From positions 1-46,468 of the forward strand of contig JAFYHI010000071.1 of assembly GCA_017539215.1 (NCBI GenBank): a stretch of DNA of 46,468 bases. The letters run 5' to 3'. Source of the stretch: Clostridia bacterium (GTDB lineage Bacteria; Bacillota; Clostridia; Christensenellales; CAG-138). The stretch's first letter is position 1; each line of letters opens with the position of its first letter. A program made the position numbers and the translations under genes. The notes below the pieces were generated by a model that had not been told where the DNA came from, did no database searches, and saw nothing but the letters and a program-made list of their open reading frames with translations. This document shows positions 15,483 to 24,028 of the stretch, one piece after another.

Positions 15483-17363
15483 TCAGAACAGGGCGAAAAC
15501 GAGCCTTACGGCAAGACATAGGACGGCGCCCGTCAAAGTCGGTACGAGAAACGCGGCAAGCGTATAAAACGCGCTGCCCGTTTCTTTTTTTACGGTGAGG
15601 AGCGTGGTGGCGCAGGGCGAATGGAAAAGCGTGAGCATAAGCGTGCAGGCCGCCGTGGAATAAGTCCACCCGTGGGACGCGAGCGCTCCTGCAAGGCCGG
15701 CGGCGGACTCGGGCACGGTGCTTCCGCCCGAATAGAGCATTATGAGCATTGGGAGGAAAAGCTCGTTTGCGGGCAGCGACAGCACGAACGCCGTAAGCAC
15801 TTCGCCGTCCACGCCGAGGAAGCGCCCCGGGCCGGAGAGCAGGCCGACAGCCCCGCGAAGCAGGCTGCCGTCCGAAGCGTTTGCTATAAGGTGTATCGCA
15901 AGCCCCGCCGGAGCCGCAACTGCGGCGGCCCTTGCAAGCACCCGCAGGGTGCGGTCGAATATGCTGCGCACGACAAGCTTTATTATCCTCGGTCTGCGGA
16001 ACGGGGGCAGCTCAAGCGCAAACGAGGACGATCTTCCCCTAAGGAGCGTGCGAGAGAGCATGCGCGAGGCAAGCAGGCTGACGGATACCGATATCAGTAT
16101 GAGCCCGGTGAGCGCCGCCGCCCGCACGAGCCCGGTCCACGCGCCCGCTGCCGAGGCAAAGAGCATGGGTATGAGGGCGGTGAGTATGGGGAACCTGCCG
16201 TTGCAGGGCACAAGGGAGTTGGTTAGCTGAGCGATGAGCCGCTCACGCGGGCTCTCGATTATGCGGCAGCCGACCACGCCCGCGGCATTACATCCGAACC
16301 CCATGCACATGGGCAGGGCCTGTTTGCCGCAGGAGCCGCATTTTGCAAAGGCGGAGTCCATATTGAACGCTATTCGCGGCAGCAGGCCGACGTCCTCCAA
16401 AAAGGTGAAAAGCGGAAAGAATATCGCCATGGGCGGGAGCATTACCGCGACCACCGTAAAGAGAGTTGCAAGCGCGCCGTCGCAGACAGCGCCCGTTACT
16501 GTCTGCGGTATGCCGAGGGCTTCAAACCACGCGCGTATTACCCCGAGCATGCCGGAAAAGAGGCGCGACAGAAGCTCAGACGGATAATTCGCCCCGCGCA
16601 TCGTCAGATAGAACACCGACGCAAGAAGCGCGAGCAGAGCGAGCTTGCCCGTAAACCTGCCCGTGAGAAAGCGGTCCGCGGCAAGGCGCCTTTCTTCTGT
16701 GCCGGCGCCGGTCTTTCGCACAGCCGCGTCCGCTATGGACGACGCCCGGGAATACCTGACCTCGGGCGACGACAGCCCCTCAAAAAGCGCCGGATCGACC
16801 TGCGCGGGCCTTGCCCGAGGCTCCGAAAGCGCCTGCTCGACGGAGCGGATGAGTGCGCGTATCCCCTGCCCTTTTGAAGCGATGGCGGGCAGCACCGGCA
16901 CTCCGAGCTTTTCGGAAAGCGTTTTGCAGTCTACCGTCAGGCCGTTCTTTTGCGCCTCGTCCACCAGATTGACGCATACGATCGCCCGTCGGCTCAATTC
17001 AAGCACCTGCAAAACGAGCGCAAGATCGCGCGAAAGGCAGCCCGCGTCACACACGATGAGTATAAGGTCTGCTTCTCCGCTCCTGACTGCGTCCGCGACA
17101 ATGCGCTCCTCGGGCGAGGTGGCGTCGAGCGAATACGCACCCGGCGTGTCTATAAGGGCGATGCGCCCGCCCGTGCCGCGCACCGGGCCCGCCGAGCTGT
17201 CCACCGTTTTGCCCGTCCAGTTGCCCGTGTGGCGCGAAAGCCCCGTGAGCGCGTTGAACAGCGTGCTTTTGCCCACGTTAGGGCAGCCGACGAGCAGCAC
17301 CCTGTATTTTGCGTGCCCGGCGCGGCTTTTGCGGCCGTTCTTCAGGGATCCGGTCAGTCCCAT
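15483..17363 (-). CDS. feoB: ferrous iron transporter FeoB
   Basis: Fe2+ uptake protein of 626 residues with an N-terminal G-protein domain: G1 GCPNVGKS (26-33), G3 DTPGAYSLD and G4 NLVD. It is followed by a helical GDI-like spacer and a C-terminal membrane domain. The gate motif region CGSCGKQALPMCMGFGCNAAGVVG contains the conserved cysteines, and the second gate repeat lies near LFHSPCATT. The open frame extends to 17549, but the start is the ATG at 17363: it has AAAGGTG before it and overlaps the end of feoA by 10 bases. The Ser of G1 and the intact G domain indicate an active GTPase. No FeoC gene is seen. Confidence 0.95.
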   Translation of the reverse strand: MGLTGSLKNGRKSRAGHAKYRVLLVGCPNVGKSTLFNALTGLSRHTGNWTGKTVDSSAGPVRGTGGRIALIDTPGAYSLDATSPEERIVADAVRSGEADLILIVCDAGCLSRDLALVLQVLELSRRAIVCVNLVDEAQKNGLTVDCKTLSEKLGVPVLPAIASKGQGIRALIRSVEQALSEPRARPAQVDPALFEGLSSPEVRYSRASSIADAAVRKTGAGTEERRLAADRFLTGRFTGKLALLALLASVFYLTMRGANYPSELLSRLFSGMLGVIRAWFEALGIPQTVTGAVCDGALATLFTVVAVMLPPMAIFFPLFTFLEDVGLLPRIAFNMDSAFAKCGSCGKQALPMCMGFGCNAAGVVGCRIIESPRERLIAQLTNSLVPCNGRFPILTALIPMLFASAAGAWTGLVRAAALTGLILISVSVSLLASRMLSRTLLRGRSSSFALELPPFRRPRIIKLVVRSIFDRTLRVLARAAAVAAPAGLAIHLIANASDGSLLRGAVGLLSGPGRFLGVDGEVLTAFVLSLPANELFLPMLIMLYSGGSTVPESAAGLAGALASHGWTYSTAACTLMLTLFHSPCATTLLTVKKETGSAFYTLAAFLVPTLTGAVLCLAVRLVFALF

Positions 17364-17590
17364 AAGCGCGTCACCTTTATCCTCTCTGCGTCGGCGCGGC
17401 GCAGCGCTATGACCGCCCCGCGCACCGAATACGCCGTGGGGCTGCCGGAGGATGCGGTGAAAAGCGGAGTCACAAGCGCGCCCGGCACAAGCCCGAGGCT
17501 TTGGAGCCTCGGCTTTGCCGGGGACTCCTCCACCGCCTCTATGCGGCACAGTCCGCCGTGTTCAATACCCGATAGCCGCAATGCATCCAT
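17354..17590 (-). CDS. feoA: FeoA domain protein
   Basis: A 78-residue SH3-like FeoA protein, the cytoplasmic partner of FeoB. It has the typical core LQSLGLVPGALVTPLF and a C-terminal IALRRADAERIKV stretch. It starts after GTAGGAGGTGG and its stop overlaps the feoB start, so the two are translationally coupled. A weak promoter (TTGCTG, 17 bp, TATACG) lies just upstream on the reverse strand, after the terminator of the DUF1540 gene. Confidence 0.88.
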   Translation of the reverse strand: MDALRLSGIEHGGLCRIEAVEESPAKPRLQSLGLVPGALVTPLFTASSGSPTAYSVRGAVIALRRADAERIKVTRLWD

Positions 17591-17637
17591 ATTCCACCTC
17601 CTACCGTATAAGCTATGCGCGGAGGAACAGCAAGGTG

Positions 17638-17670
17638 AAAAAAAGCCCCTGCGGGCATTACCCGCGGGGC
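17638..17670 (-). terminator. intrinsic terminator after the DUF1540 gene
   Basis: Reverse-strand stem GCCCCGCGGG / CCCGC-A-GGGGC (17670-17645, one bulged A) followed by seven T residues (17644-17638). It separates the DUF1540 gene from feoAB. Confidence 0.85.
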
Positions 17671-17688
17671 AAGGGCTTATGCGCCGTG

Positions 17689-17871
17689 TCAGCGCATGGA
17701 GTAGCTGCCGCAGAAGCTCTCCTCATCGGGAGCGCCGCAGCCGGTGCAGCCGACGCAGGGACGCACCTCGATATGGGAAAGTGCGCAGTAGCGGCCGTTT
17801 GAGTTATGGGCGCAGCTTACAACGCTGCAGCCTACGGAAGTCATTTCGCCTGCCTTATCTGACGTTTTCAC
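17689..17871 (-). CDS. small Cys-rich DUF1540 protein
   Basis: A 60-residue protein with seven cysteines in the DUF1540 pattern: C15-x4-C20-x8-C29 then C39-x2-C42-x2-C45 and C54. The spacing suggests binding of zinc or an iron-sulfur cluster; family function is unknown. The start is GTG at 17871, chosen because AAAGGAG lies 7 bases before it. It is transcribed toward feoA-feoB but has its own strong terminator. Confidence 0.72.
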   Translation of the reverse strand: MKTSDKAGEMTSVGCSVVSCAHNSNGRYCALSHIEVRPCVGCTGCGAPDEESFCGSYSMR

Positions 17872-17934
17872 TTTTATTCTCCTTTCGGTTTGATGGGTTT
17901 ATTATCTCACGGAGCGAGGCTTTGTATTCTCGTG

Positions 17935-17963
17935 TTGACACGGAGGAGATTTTGGGTTACAAT
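17935..17963 (+). promoter_or_regulatory. promoter of the DUF2232-rplI-dnaB operon
   Basis: TTGACA (17935-17940), 17 bp, TACAAT (17958-17963). Transcription would begin near 17970, almost at the ribosome site GGAG (17972-17975). Confidence 0.75.
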
Positions 17964-17983
17964 CCATTTGTGGAGATATATAT

Positions 17984-19039
17984 TTGCACATGAAGAACAG
18001 TCTGAAAATACCGATATGCCTTGGCGTCGGCGTGCTGTGTGCGCCGCTTTCGGCGTTTGCTCCGCTGCTTGCGCTGCCGCTTTACGCCTTTGCGGGCTTT
18101 ATGGGCGCCGAATGGGGCGTATTGTATATGCTCCCCGCTTTGGCGGGCGGAGCCGCCGGCGCATACCTTACGGGCTTTTCCGTAAACGCCGCGGCGGGGA
18201 TCGTAATGCTTGCGCTGGTATGCCTTGAAGTATTCCTTTTGGGCCGCAAAACCGTGCCCCACAGGGTATTCGCATTGGTGCTGATGCTCACGGTCTCAAT
18301 AGGGCTTTATTATTCGATGACGGCTGCCTCCCTGCTCTCCGGCGAATCGCCCTCTGCGGGCGTGGTCGACCTGTGGGAAACGCTCTTTGTCGAGCCGTTT
18401 TCAAAGGCGGCGGCCGCCTACCCCGACTCCGGGGAGGCGATCGAGGCTATGCGTGAGTTCAGCCTGATGATACCCGACCTTTTGCCGTGGTCGTGCGTGC
18501 TGACGGGCGAAGCCGCGGCGTTTGGCACGGTCATGCTGAACAGGGGCCTGAGGCGGGCTTTCAAGGCCGAAACGCGCCCCATGGCGCCGTTTATCGAATG
18601 GACGCTGCCCTCGTCCGCGCTTATCGGGCTTTTGATAAGCGCCGCCGCATGCGCGGTGCCGTTCATAATAAAGCACGACGCCGCAAAGGCGTTTGCCTTC
18701 AGCGTGGGGCTTATCTGGGGCACCGCGTTTGCCGTGCAGGGGCTTGCGACGCTGCTGTTCGTTTTTCGCTACTCAAAGGCGCCGAAGGTGCTGCCGATAC
18801 TCTCCTGCGTGATATGCGCCGTGACCGTACCGTTTTCGGTGGGCGTGCTTACCATGATGGGCATACGGGAGCAGATAACCAAACGGCGTGCGGCATTTAA
18901 GCGCTATATGAAGCATATGCAGGCCAAGAACAAAGCTATGGACCGGGCCGAGGAGCTGGCAAAGTTCGGCTACATAAGGCCCGAACGCCGCGAGGAGGAC
19001 TCTCCGGACAACAAAGACGAAACCGACAAGGAGGATTGA
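17984..19039 (+). CDS. DUF2232 (YybS-like) membrane protein
   Basis: A membrane protein of about 350 residues with roughly eight hydrophobic segments and a charged, basic-then-acidic cytoplasmic tail from residue 295. Position directly before rplI and dnaB and the general pattern fit DUF2232/YybS, a family of unknown function with a fold like energy-coupling transporter S subunits. The start is ambiguous: the TTG at 17984 is 8 bases after GGAG, whereas the ATG at 17990 is 14 bases after it; spacing favours TTG. In many Firmicutes gdpP lies between this gene and rplI; it is missing here. The stop is 4 bases before rplI. Confidence 0.75.
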   Translation: MHMKNSLKIPICLGVGVLCAPLSAFAPLLALPLYAFAGFMGAEWGVLYMLPALAGGAAGAYLTGFSVNAAAGIVMLALVCLEVFLLGRKTVPHRVFALVLMLTVSIGLYYSMTAASLLSGESPSAGVVDLWETLFVEPFSKAAAAYPDSGEAIEAMREFSLMIPDLLPWSCVLTGEAAAFGTVMLNRGLRRAFKAETRPMAPFIEWTLPSSALIGLLISAAACAVPFIIKHDAAKAFAFSVGLIWGTAFAVQGLATLLFVFRYSKAPKVLPILSCVICAVTVPFSVGVLTMMGIREQITKRRAAFKRYMKHMQAKNKAMDRAEELAKFGYIRPERREEDSPDNKDETDKED

Positions 19040-19043
19040 TATT

Positions 19044-19496
19044 ATGAAGGTATTACTGCAGCAGGACGTTAAGGGCACCGGCAAGGCCGGCGACATCGTA
19101 AACGTGAGCGACGGGTACGCGAGGAATTTTCTGATACCCAAAAAGCTTGCGGTCCCCGCGGATTCAGGCAACATCAACGCCGCCAATATAAAGAAAAACG
19201 CCGCCAAGCATCGCGTTGAGGTGCAGAGGAAGAACGCGCGTGAGCTTGCCTCCGGCATGACCGACCTGACCGTGCGCGTTTACGCCAAAGCCGGCGAGGG
19301 CGGCAGGCTGTTCGGCTCCATAACCGGGAAGGAGATAGCCGAGGCGTTAAAGGCGCAGTACGACATCTCTCTTGACAAAAAGAAGATACGCATACCCGAG
19401 CCCATAAAGCAGGTGGGTGTGACCACCGTGAGCGCGCATATGTTCGAGCAGACCGACGCCAGCTTTAAGGTCGAGGTCATAGCGACAGAGGAGTGA
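19044..19496 (+). CDS. rplI: 50S ribosomal protein bL9
   Basis: A 150-residue ribosomal protein that binds 23S rRNA near the L1 stalk and helps keep the reading frame. The N-terminal domain has MKVLLQQDVKGTGKAGD and the conserved GYARNFLIPKKLA; a long connecting helix (about 45-75) and a C-terminal domain ending VEVIATEE follow. The ribosome site AAGGAGG is strong. It lies 4 bases after the DUF2232 gene and 3 before dnaB. Confidence 0.97.
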   Translation: MKVLLQQDVKGTGKAGDIVNVSDGYARNFLIPKKLAVPADSGNINAANIKKNAAKHRVEVQRKNARELASGMTDLTVRVYAKAGEGGRLFGSITGKEIAEALKAQYDISLDKKKIRIPEPIKQVGVTTVSAHMFEQTDASFKVEVIATEE

Positions 19497-19499
19497 CGC

Positions 19500-20891
19500 A
19501 TGCCCGACCCCGCTTTGACAGGTGAAGAGATAAGGGCAAAAGCCCCCGAAGCACCGCAGATGCCGTTTAACGAGGAGGCTGAGAAGGCTGTTTTGGGCAG
19601 CATTCTTTTGGCGCCGCGCACGGCGGAACGCGCCCTGGACGAGCTTAAGGCCGAGGACTTTTTCCTGCTGCGCAACCGCGAGGTGTTCGCCGCGATAAAG
19701 CATATCTGGGATCGCGGAGGCTCGATAGACATAGTTACCGTGGTGGATGCGCTGACAAAGCTCGGCAAGCTCGACTCGTCCGGCGGGCTTGAATACCTGA
19801 ACGAGCTTTCGGTATTCACCCCCACCGCGCTGAATATAGAGCATTACGCCTCGATAGTGCGCGAGGAAAGCACCCGCCGCAGGCTTATTTCGGTATGCAC
19901 CGAGGTGGCGCAGGAGGCAAGGACAGGCGCGCGAGAGACGCAGAAGCTTTTGGACGAGGCCGAGCGCCGCATTTACGAGATCGCCGTACGCGCCTCCGAC
20001 GACAAGATAGAGCCTATTGCGCCCATCTATATGCGCGTGTACAGGCAGATAGGCCAGCTGATGAAGCTGGAGGGCAAGTCGACGGGCATACCCACGGGGT
20101 TTATAGACCTTGACAGCCTGACGAGCGGCCTGCACAGGAGCGACCTTATTATAATCGCGGGGCGTCCCGCAAGCGGCAAATCGACTCTGGCGCTGAACAT
20201 CGCGTCTCACGCCGCGCTGCGCGAGGGCGCGACGGTGGCGTTTTTCAACCTTGAGATGAGCAAGGAACAGCTCGTTTCCCGTGTTATGGCAACGGAGACC
20301 GGCGTGCCTCTGCAAAAGATACGCACGGGCAATGTTGAAACGAATGAGCTGTTTGCTATTGCCAAAGGCTTTACCGACGTGGGAGACGCAAAGTTCCTTT
20401 TGGACGACACGCCCGGCATTTCGGTGGCGGAGCTGCGCTCGCGCTGCCGCAGGATAAAGGCGAGGCAGGGGCTTGACCTTGTGATAGTGGACTACCTGCA
20501 GCTTATGCAGGCGACCGGCCGCGCTGAGTCGAGGGTGCAGGCGGTGTCGGAGATGACCCGCAACCTTAAGATACTCGCCCGTGAGCTTGACGTGCCGATG
20601 ATCGTGCTTTCGCAGCTTTCACGCGAGCCGGACAAGCGCTCCGACCACTCCCCCGTTATGAGCGACCTGAGGGAGAGCGGCTCGATAGAACAGGACGCGG
20701 ACATTATTATGATGCTGTACCGCCCCGCCGCGTATCAGGATACCGAAGAGTTCCGCGAGCAGAACAACATCGCGTACCTCAACGTGGTCAAGCACAGGAA
20801 CGGCGAGACCAAGCGCATAGAGCTTTTGTGGCAGCCGGAGCTGACCAAGTTCACCAATTACGCGAATTACGAGGACCCGTACGAAAAATAA
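19500..20891 (+). CDS. dnaB: replicative DNA helicase
   Basis: The hexameric 5'-3' helicase of the replication fork (DnaC in Bacillus nomenclature), 463 residues. The N-terminal domain begins at PFNEEAEKAVLGSILL; the RecA-like domain has Walker A GRPASGKST (about 221-229), Walker B LDLVIVDYLQLM, and the motif H4 DLRESGSIEQDAD near the end. Length and motifs are typical and no intein is present. The ATG overlaps no other gene and is 3 bases after the rplI stop, with GAGGAGTGA in the end of rplI as ribosome site. Two terminators follow. Confidence 0.97.
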   Translation: MPDPALTGEEIRAKAPEAPQMPFNEEAEKAVLGSILLAPRTAERALDELKAEDFFLLRNREVFAAIKHIWDRGGSIDIVTVVDALTKLGKLDSSGGLEYLNELSVFTPTALNIEHYASIVREESTRRRLISVCTEVAQEARTGARETQKLLDEAERRIYEIAVRASDDKIEPIAPIYMRVYRQIGQLMKLEGKSTGIPTGFIDLDSLTSGLHRSDLIIIAGRPASGKSTLALNIASHAALREGATVAFFNLEMSKEQLVSRVMATETGVPLQKIRTGNVETNELFAIAKGFTDVGDAKFLLDDTPGISVAELRSRCRRIKARQGLDLVIVDYLQLMQATGRAESRVQAVSEMTRNLKILARELDVPMIVLSQLSREPDKRSDHSPVMSDLRESGSIEQDADIIMMLYRPAAYQDTEEFREQNNIAYLNVVKHRNGETKRIELLWQPELTKFTNYANYEDPYEK

Positions 20892-20897
20892 AACAGG

Positions 20898-20928
20898 CCC
20901 GGCCCGCAAAAGAGCGGGTCGGGTTTTT
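20898..20928 (+). terminator. first intrinsic terminator after dnaB
   Basis: A 10-bp stem (20898-20907 / 20914-20923, one G-T pair), a 6-base A-rich loop and TTTTT at 20924-20928. Confidence 0.9.
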
Positions 20929-20941
20929 CGATCCGGGTATT

Positions 20942-20965
20942 ACGGCCACGATCGGGCCGTTTTTT
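20942..20965 (+). terminator. second intrinsic terminator after dnaB
   Basis: Arms ACGGCC (20942-20947) and GGCCGT (20955-20960), a 7-base loop and six T residues (20960-20965). It touches the stop codon of convergent rmuC. Confidence 0.75.
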
Positions 20966-22325
20966 ATTCCGCCGCGTCGTTTATCTGAGCGGGGTTTTCG
21001 GAGGGGAGCGTTTCGACGTCGCGCAGCTTGCGAAGGATCGCGCGGGTGCGGGTGCCGATGAGCTTTTCAAGCTCGTCGTTGGCGCTGGAGATGCGGCTTT
21101 GGGCCTGCGTCAGAACCTTTTCGAAATTCATAAACTCGTTCTTTACCGCGCCGAGCACCTGCCATGCCTCGGCGGAACGCTGCTGCATGGCGACTATGGA
21201 GAATCCCATGCGAAGCGAGTTCAAAAGCGCCGCCATGGTGCTGGGGCCGGCTACGTTGACGCGCGCCTCGCGCTGAAGCCTCTCGACCATGCCCATGCGC
21301 ACGACCTCTGCGTATATGCCCTCGGTGGGCAGGAACATTACCGCAAACTCCGTGGTGCGGGGCGGGTCGACGTACTTGTCTCGGATGTCACGCGCAAAGC
21401 GCATTATGACGTCCGCAAGGCGGCGCTGCGCCTGAGCTACCGCGTCGGGATCGCCCGAGTCGTAGGCGTCCGCAAGGGCCGTGTATGCATCCGCGGGGAA
21501 TTTTGAGTCGATGGGCAGCCACACGGGCTCATCCCCCGCACCGGGCAGCTTTACCGCGTATTCCACGCGCTCACGGCTGCGGCGCTTGGCGTCGAAGTTC
21601 TTTTCATACTGCGAGGGAGCAAGTATCTCCTCCAATATGGCGCCGAGCTGTACCTCGCCCAGAGTGCCTCTTGTTTTGACGTTTGACAGCACGCGCTTCA
21701 GGTCGCCCACGCCGGAGGCAAGGGTCTTCATCTCGCCAAGGCCGCGGTAGACCTCCGCCAGCCTTTCGTTGACCAGGCGGAAGCTCTCGGTTATGCGGGC
21801 GTTCAGGGTCTCCTGCAGTTTTTCGTCTACGGTTGCGCGCACGTCCGCAAGGGACTTGTCCACCGTTTCGCGCATCTGCTGCATGCGGCGGTCATTCTCC
21901 GCCTGCATAGCGGCAAGGCGGCGCTCCATCGTTTCGCGTATCTCGGCAAGGTCCGCCGCGTTCTTGCCCTCGAACGTGCGAAAGCGTTCCTCTGCGGCCT
22001 TATTGCCCGCCTCAAGGCTTTGGGAAACCGCCGCCTGCTTTTCGGTCATAAGGCCGAAGAACGCCTCCTGCCTGTGCGTCTGGCTCTCGGCCTGACCGTT
22101 TTGCAAAAGGCGCATGTTCTCGCCGAGGAAGCGTATCTGCTGCTCGGTATCCTCGGAGATCCTGCGTCCCGACGCTTCGATGCTGCGCTCGAATTCGTTC
22201 TTTACCGATATGATAAGATCGCCCGTTCCGGCGTCGCGGCGGTGCGTCAGAAGCACGGCGGCAACCGCGCCTCCGCCGGAGAGCAGAATGCAGATGATGA
22301 TAAGTATGAATTGCCATGTCTGCAT
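20964..22325 (-). CDS. rmuC: DNA recombination protein RmuC
   Basis: A 453-residue protein with an N-terminal membrane anchor (about 3-26), a long coiled coil (about 35-185, rich in E, R, A and Q), and the conserved RmuC nuclease-like domain. The latter contains LGEVQLGAILEEIL, PIDSKFPADAYTAL, KYVDPPRTTEFAVMFLPTEG and GPSTMAALLNSLRMGF. RmuC limits sequence inversions at short inverted repeats in E. coli; its core is a PD-(D/E)xK-type fold by family knowledge. The gene follows the ECF transporter gene after 18 bases and shares its transcript. Confidence 0.92.
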   Translation of the reverse strand: MQTWQFILIIICILLSGGGAVAAVLLTHRRDAGTGDLIISVKNEFERSIEASGRRISEDTEQQIRFLGENMRLLQNGQAESQTHRQEAFFGLMTEKQAAVSQSLEAGNKAAEERFRTFEGKNAADLAEIRETMERRLAAMQAENDRRMQQMRETVDKSLADVRATVDEKLQETLNARITESFRLVNERLAEVYRGLGEMKTLASGVGDLKRVLSNVKTRGTLGEVQLGAILEEILAPSQYEKNFDAKRRSRERVEYAVKLPGAGDEPVWLPIDSKFPADAYTALADAYDSGDPDAVAQAQRRLADVIMRFARDIRDKYVDPPRTTEFAVMFLPTEGIYAEVVRMGMVERLQREARVNVAGPSTMAALLNSLRMGFSIVAMQQRSAEAWQVLGAVKNEFMNFEKVLTQAQSRISSANDELEKLIGTRTRAILRKLRDVETLPSENPAQINDAAE

Positions 22326-22343
22326 GAGTCACCTCTGAAAAGC

Positions 22344-22892
22344 TCAGGATCCGGGTTTGCCGCGGCGTTCTATCCGTCCCTTGCCGAAAAGCACTATGCC
22401 CGCGCGTTTGAACGCCGCAAAGAGCAAAACCGCCGCTGCAGCTCCGAAGACGTACTGAACGCCGTTCATCCACAGCCCGGAAAGCGCGGCCGGGACGTCG
22501 TAAAGTATGCATTCAAATGCAAAATACCCGAGCGGCATAACGAGCCCGGCTATAAACGGAGCGGCGCCGCGCAGACGGCGGACGGCCGCCGCGCAGATGA
22601 GCGCCATAAGCCCCTTGATTATGAACGTTGCCGGGGCATATACCGCAGACCCGTGAAGCACGTCCGCCAAAGCGGAGCCTACGGCGGCAACGGCAGCTCC
22701 GCCCCAGGGCCCGAGTATGTACGCAGACGCAAACACGGCTGCGTCGCCCGCGTTCAGGTACGCGCCGCCGTTTCCGACGGGAAGCGGCACCGATGCAAAA
22801 AGAGTGAGCATTGTGACGACAGCCGTGAGCAGGCCATGAAACGCCAGCGTGCGTATGCGTTCATCCGATTCTTTTTTGGGAGTGCGGTCCAT
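22344..22892 (-). CDS. ECF transporter S component
   Basis: A 182-residue protein of five or six membrane helices that fits the substrate-binding S components of energy-coupling factor transporters (PF07155 type). Visible pattern: GGAYLNAGDAAVFASAYILG then GSALADVLHG-S-VYAPATFIIKG, the typical order in this group, often linked to vitamin or pyrimidine uptake. The substrate is not indicated; no riboswitch fits in the 30-base leader and no EcfA/EcfT genes are near. The ATG at 22892 is preceded by an in-frame TTG at 22895; the ribosome site AAAGGA could serve either. Confidence 0.75.
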   Translation of the reverse strand: MDRTPKKESDERIRTLAFHGLLTAVVTMLTLFASVPLPVGNGGAYLNAGDAAVFASAYILGPWGGAAVAAVGSALADVLHGSAVYAPATFIIKGLMALICAAAVRRLRGAAPFIAGLVMPLGYFAFECILYDVPAALSGLWMNGVQYVFGAAAAVLLFAAFKRAGIVLFGKGRIERRGKPGS

Positions 22893-22921
22893 CAAACAAA
22901 CATCCTTTCGCGGTTTTCCTT

Positions 22922-22930
22922 ATTATAGCA
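22922..22930 (-). promoter_or_regulatory. extended -10 element of the ECF-rmuC unit
   Basis: Reverse-strand TGC followed by TATAAT (22927-22922). No good -35 is seen at 16-18 bp. Confidence 0.45.
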
Positions 22931-22955
22931 CAGGATGTGCGAAAAAAACACCCCA

Positions 22956-23918
22956 TCAACTGAACTTTTCCACAAGATATGCCGCCCAGGTGCGGTAGTA
23001 TTTGGGGCTGAGGTGTATGCCGTCGGAGGACGCCTCGTCGGGAAGATAGCCCGAGGAATTCGTGAACTTCGGCGGATTCTTGATGAAAGTCACTCCCTTT
23101 TCGGAGCACATGGTCTTTATCTTGCCGTTGAGCGCGTTTATGTTCGTCATGTTTATTCCGTCGGTCGCGCCGTCGGAGCGCTCCTTTGTGACGGGGGTTA
23201 TCGCAAGCACATAGAGCGCCGCGCCCGGCACGCGGGAATGCACGTCGTCTATGAGCGCGCCGTACCTGCTTATGAAGGTGGACTGCGAAGGCCAGCCCGC
23301 CTCGTTGGTACCGAAGTTGAATACTATTTTACCGTACTTTTTGCCGTTGAGCTCGTCTATTATCGGAACGCTGCTGCCCGGCAGTTTGGACGTATATACG
23401 GTATTGACGTTTACTCCTATTTTTGTAAGGAACGTGCCGTGCGTCATTATGCCGTACGCGTACATGCCGTGCAGCACCGAGGAGCCCATAAAGGCCGTAT
23501 CGTCAAACACGCTCTGGTCGCCGGAGCCGGGCTTGGGCGTATTCGTCGGCTTTGCCGTGGGCTTGGGCGTATTCGTCGGCTTTGCCGTGGGCTTTGGCGT
23601 ATTCGTCGGCTTTGCCGTGGGCTTGGGCGTATCCGTCGGCTTTGCCGTGGGCTTGGGCGTATCCGTGGGCTTTGCGGTATTCGCAGGCGCCGCCGTGGGC
23701 GCGGGGGCGTCCGTCGGTTCAGCCGTGGGCGCGGGGGCGTCCGTCGGTTCAGCAGCAGGAGCGTATGACGCGGCCTGTTCGGTCGCGGGCTCATCGGTAA
23801 AAGCGGCCCCGGTATCGGCGGGGACCTGTGCTTCGGGCACGGGGGCGGGCCTGCACCCGGCGAATGCGGAAATAAGCGCGAAGTTCAGCGCGAGCAATAC
23901 AGTCAGTACTCTTTTCAT
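22956..23918 (-). CDS. SGNH/GDSL-type hydrolase lipoprotein
   Basis: A 320-residue secreted lipoprotein. Residues 1-22 form the signal with lipobox FAGC. Residues about 30-120 are a low-complexity wall-spanning linker dominated by Pro, Thr, Ala and Lys, built of decapeptides such as PTAKPTNTPK. The C-terminal 190 residues are an SGNH esterase-like domain: nucleophile Ser in MGSSVLHG (block I), Gly/Asn in FNFGTNEAG (block III) and Asp-His in SDGIHLSP (block V). Such domains often deacetylate wall sugars, but the substrate is unknown. The open frame reaches 24032; the ATG at 23918 is chosen for GGAAGG before it and the lipoprotein signal after it. Confidence 0.82.
   Translation of the reverse strand: MKRVLTVLLALNFALISAFAGCRPAPVPEAQVPADTGAAFTDEPATEQAASYAPAAEPTDAPAPTAEPTDAPAPTAAPANTAKPTDTPKPTAKPTDTPKPTAKPTNTPKPTAKPTNTPKPTAKPTNTPKPGSGDQSVFDDTAFMGSSVLHGMYAYGIMTHGTFLTKIGVNVNTVYTSKLPGSSVPIIDELNGKKYGKIVFNFGTNEAGWPSQSTFISRYGALIDDVHSRVPGAALYVLAITPVTKERSDGATDGINMTNINALNGKIKTMCSEKGVTFIKNPPKFTNSSGYLPDEASSDGIHLSPKYYRTWAAYLVEKFS
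23531..23760 (-). repeat. tandem 30-bp repeats coding a Pro/Thr linker
   Basis: Four full copies and one partial copy of a 30-bp unit (23531-23560, 23561-23590, 23591-23620, 23621-23650, 23651-23676), then two copies of a second 30-bp unit (23701-23730, 23731-23760). Each encodes ten residues of the SGNH protein linker, so length can vary in frame. Confidence 0.85.
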
Positions 23919-23937
23919 AAAAACCTTCCGTGAATAC

Positions 23938-23961
23938 GGACGGCGCCTTGCGGCACCGTCC
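23938..23961 (-). other. GCAA-tetraloop hairpin in the SGNH gene leader
   Basis: A 10-bp stem (GGACGGTGCC / GGCGCCGTCC, one G-T pair) closed by the stable tetraloop GCAA on the reverse strand, 20 bases before the start codon. No T-run follows, so it is not a terminator. A TATAAT (23978-23973) just upstream may be the -10 of the gene. Confidence 0.55.
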
Positions 23962-24028
23962 GGGATAATACTATTATAGCGCACTGCGTTTGAAAACGGG
24001 CGCGTTTTTTGCAGGCTGCGAAAATATA

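Noticed and set aside
23531..23760. Regular 30-bp repeats considered as a CRISPR array
   Set aside because: The units are directly adjacent without unique spacers and encode a Pro/Thr linker in frame.
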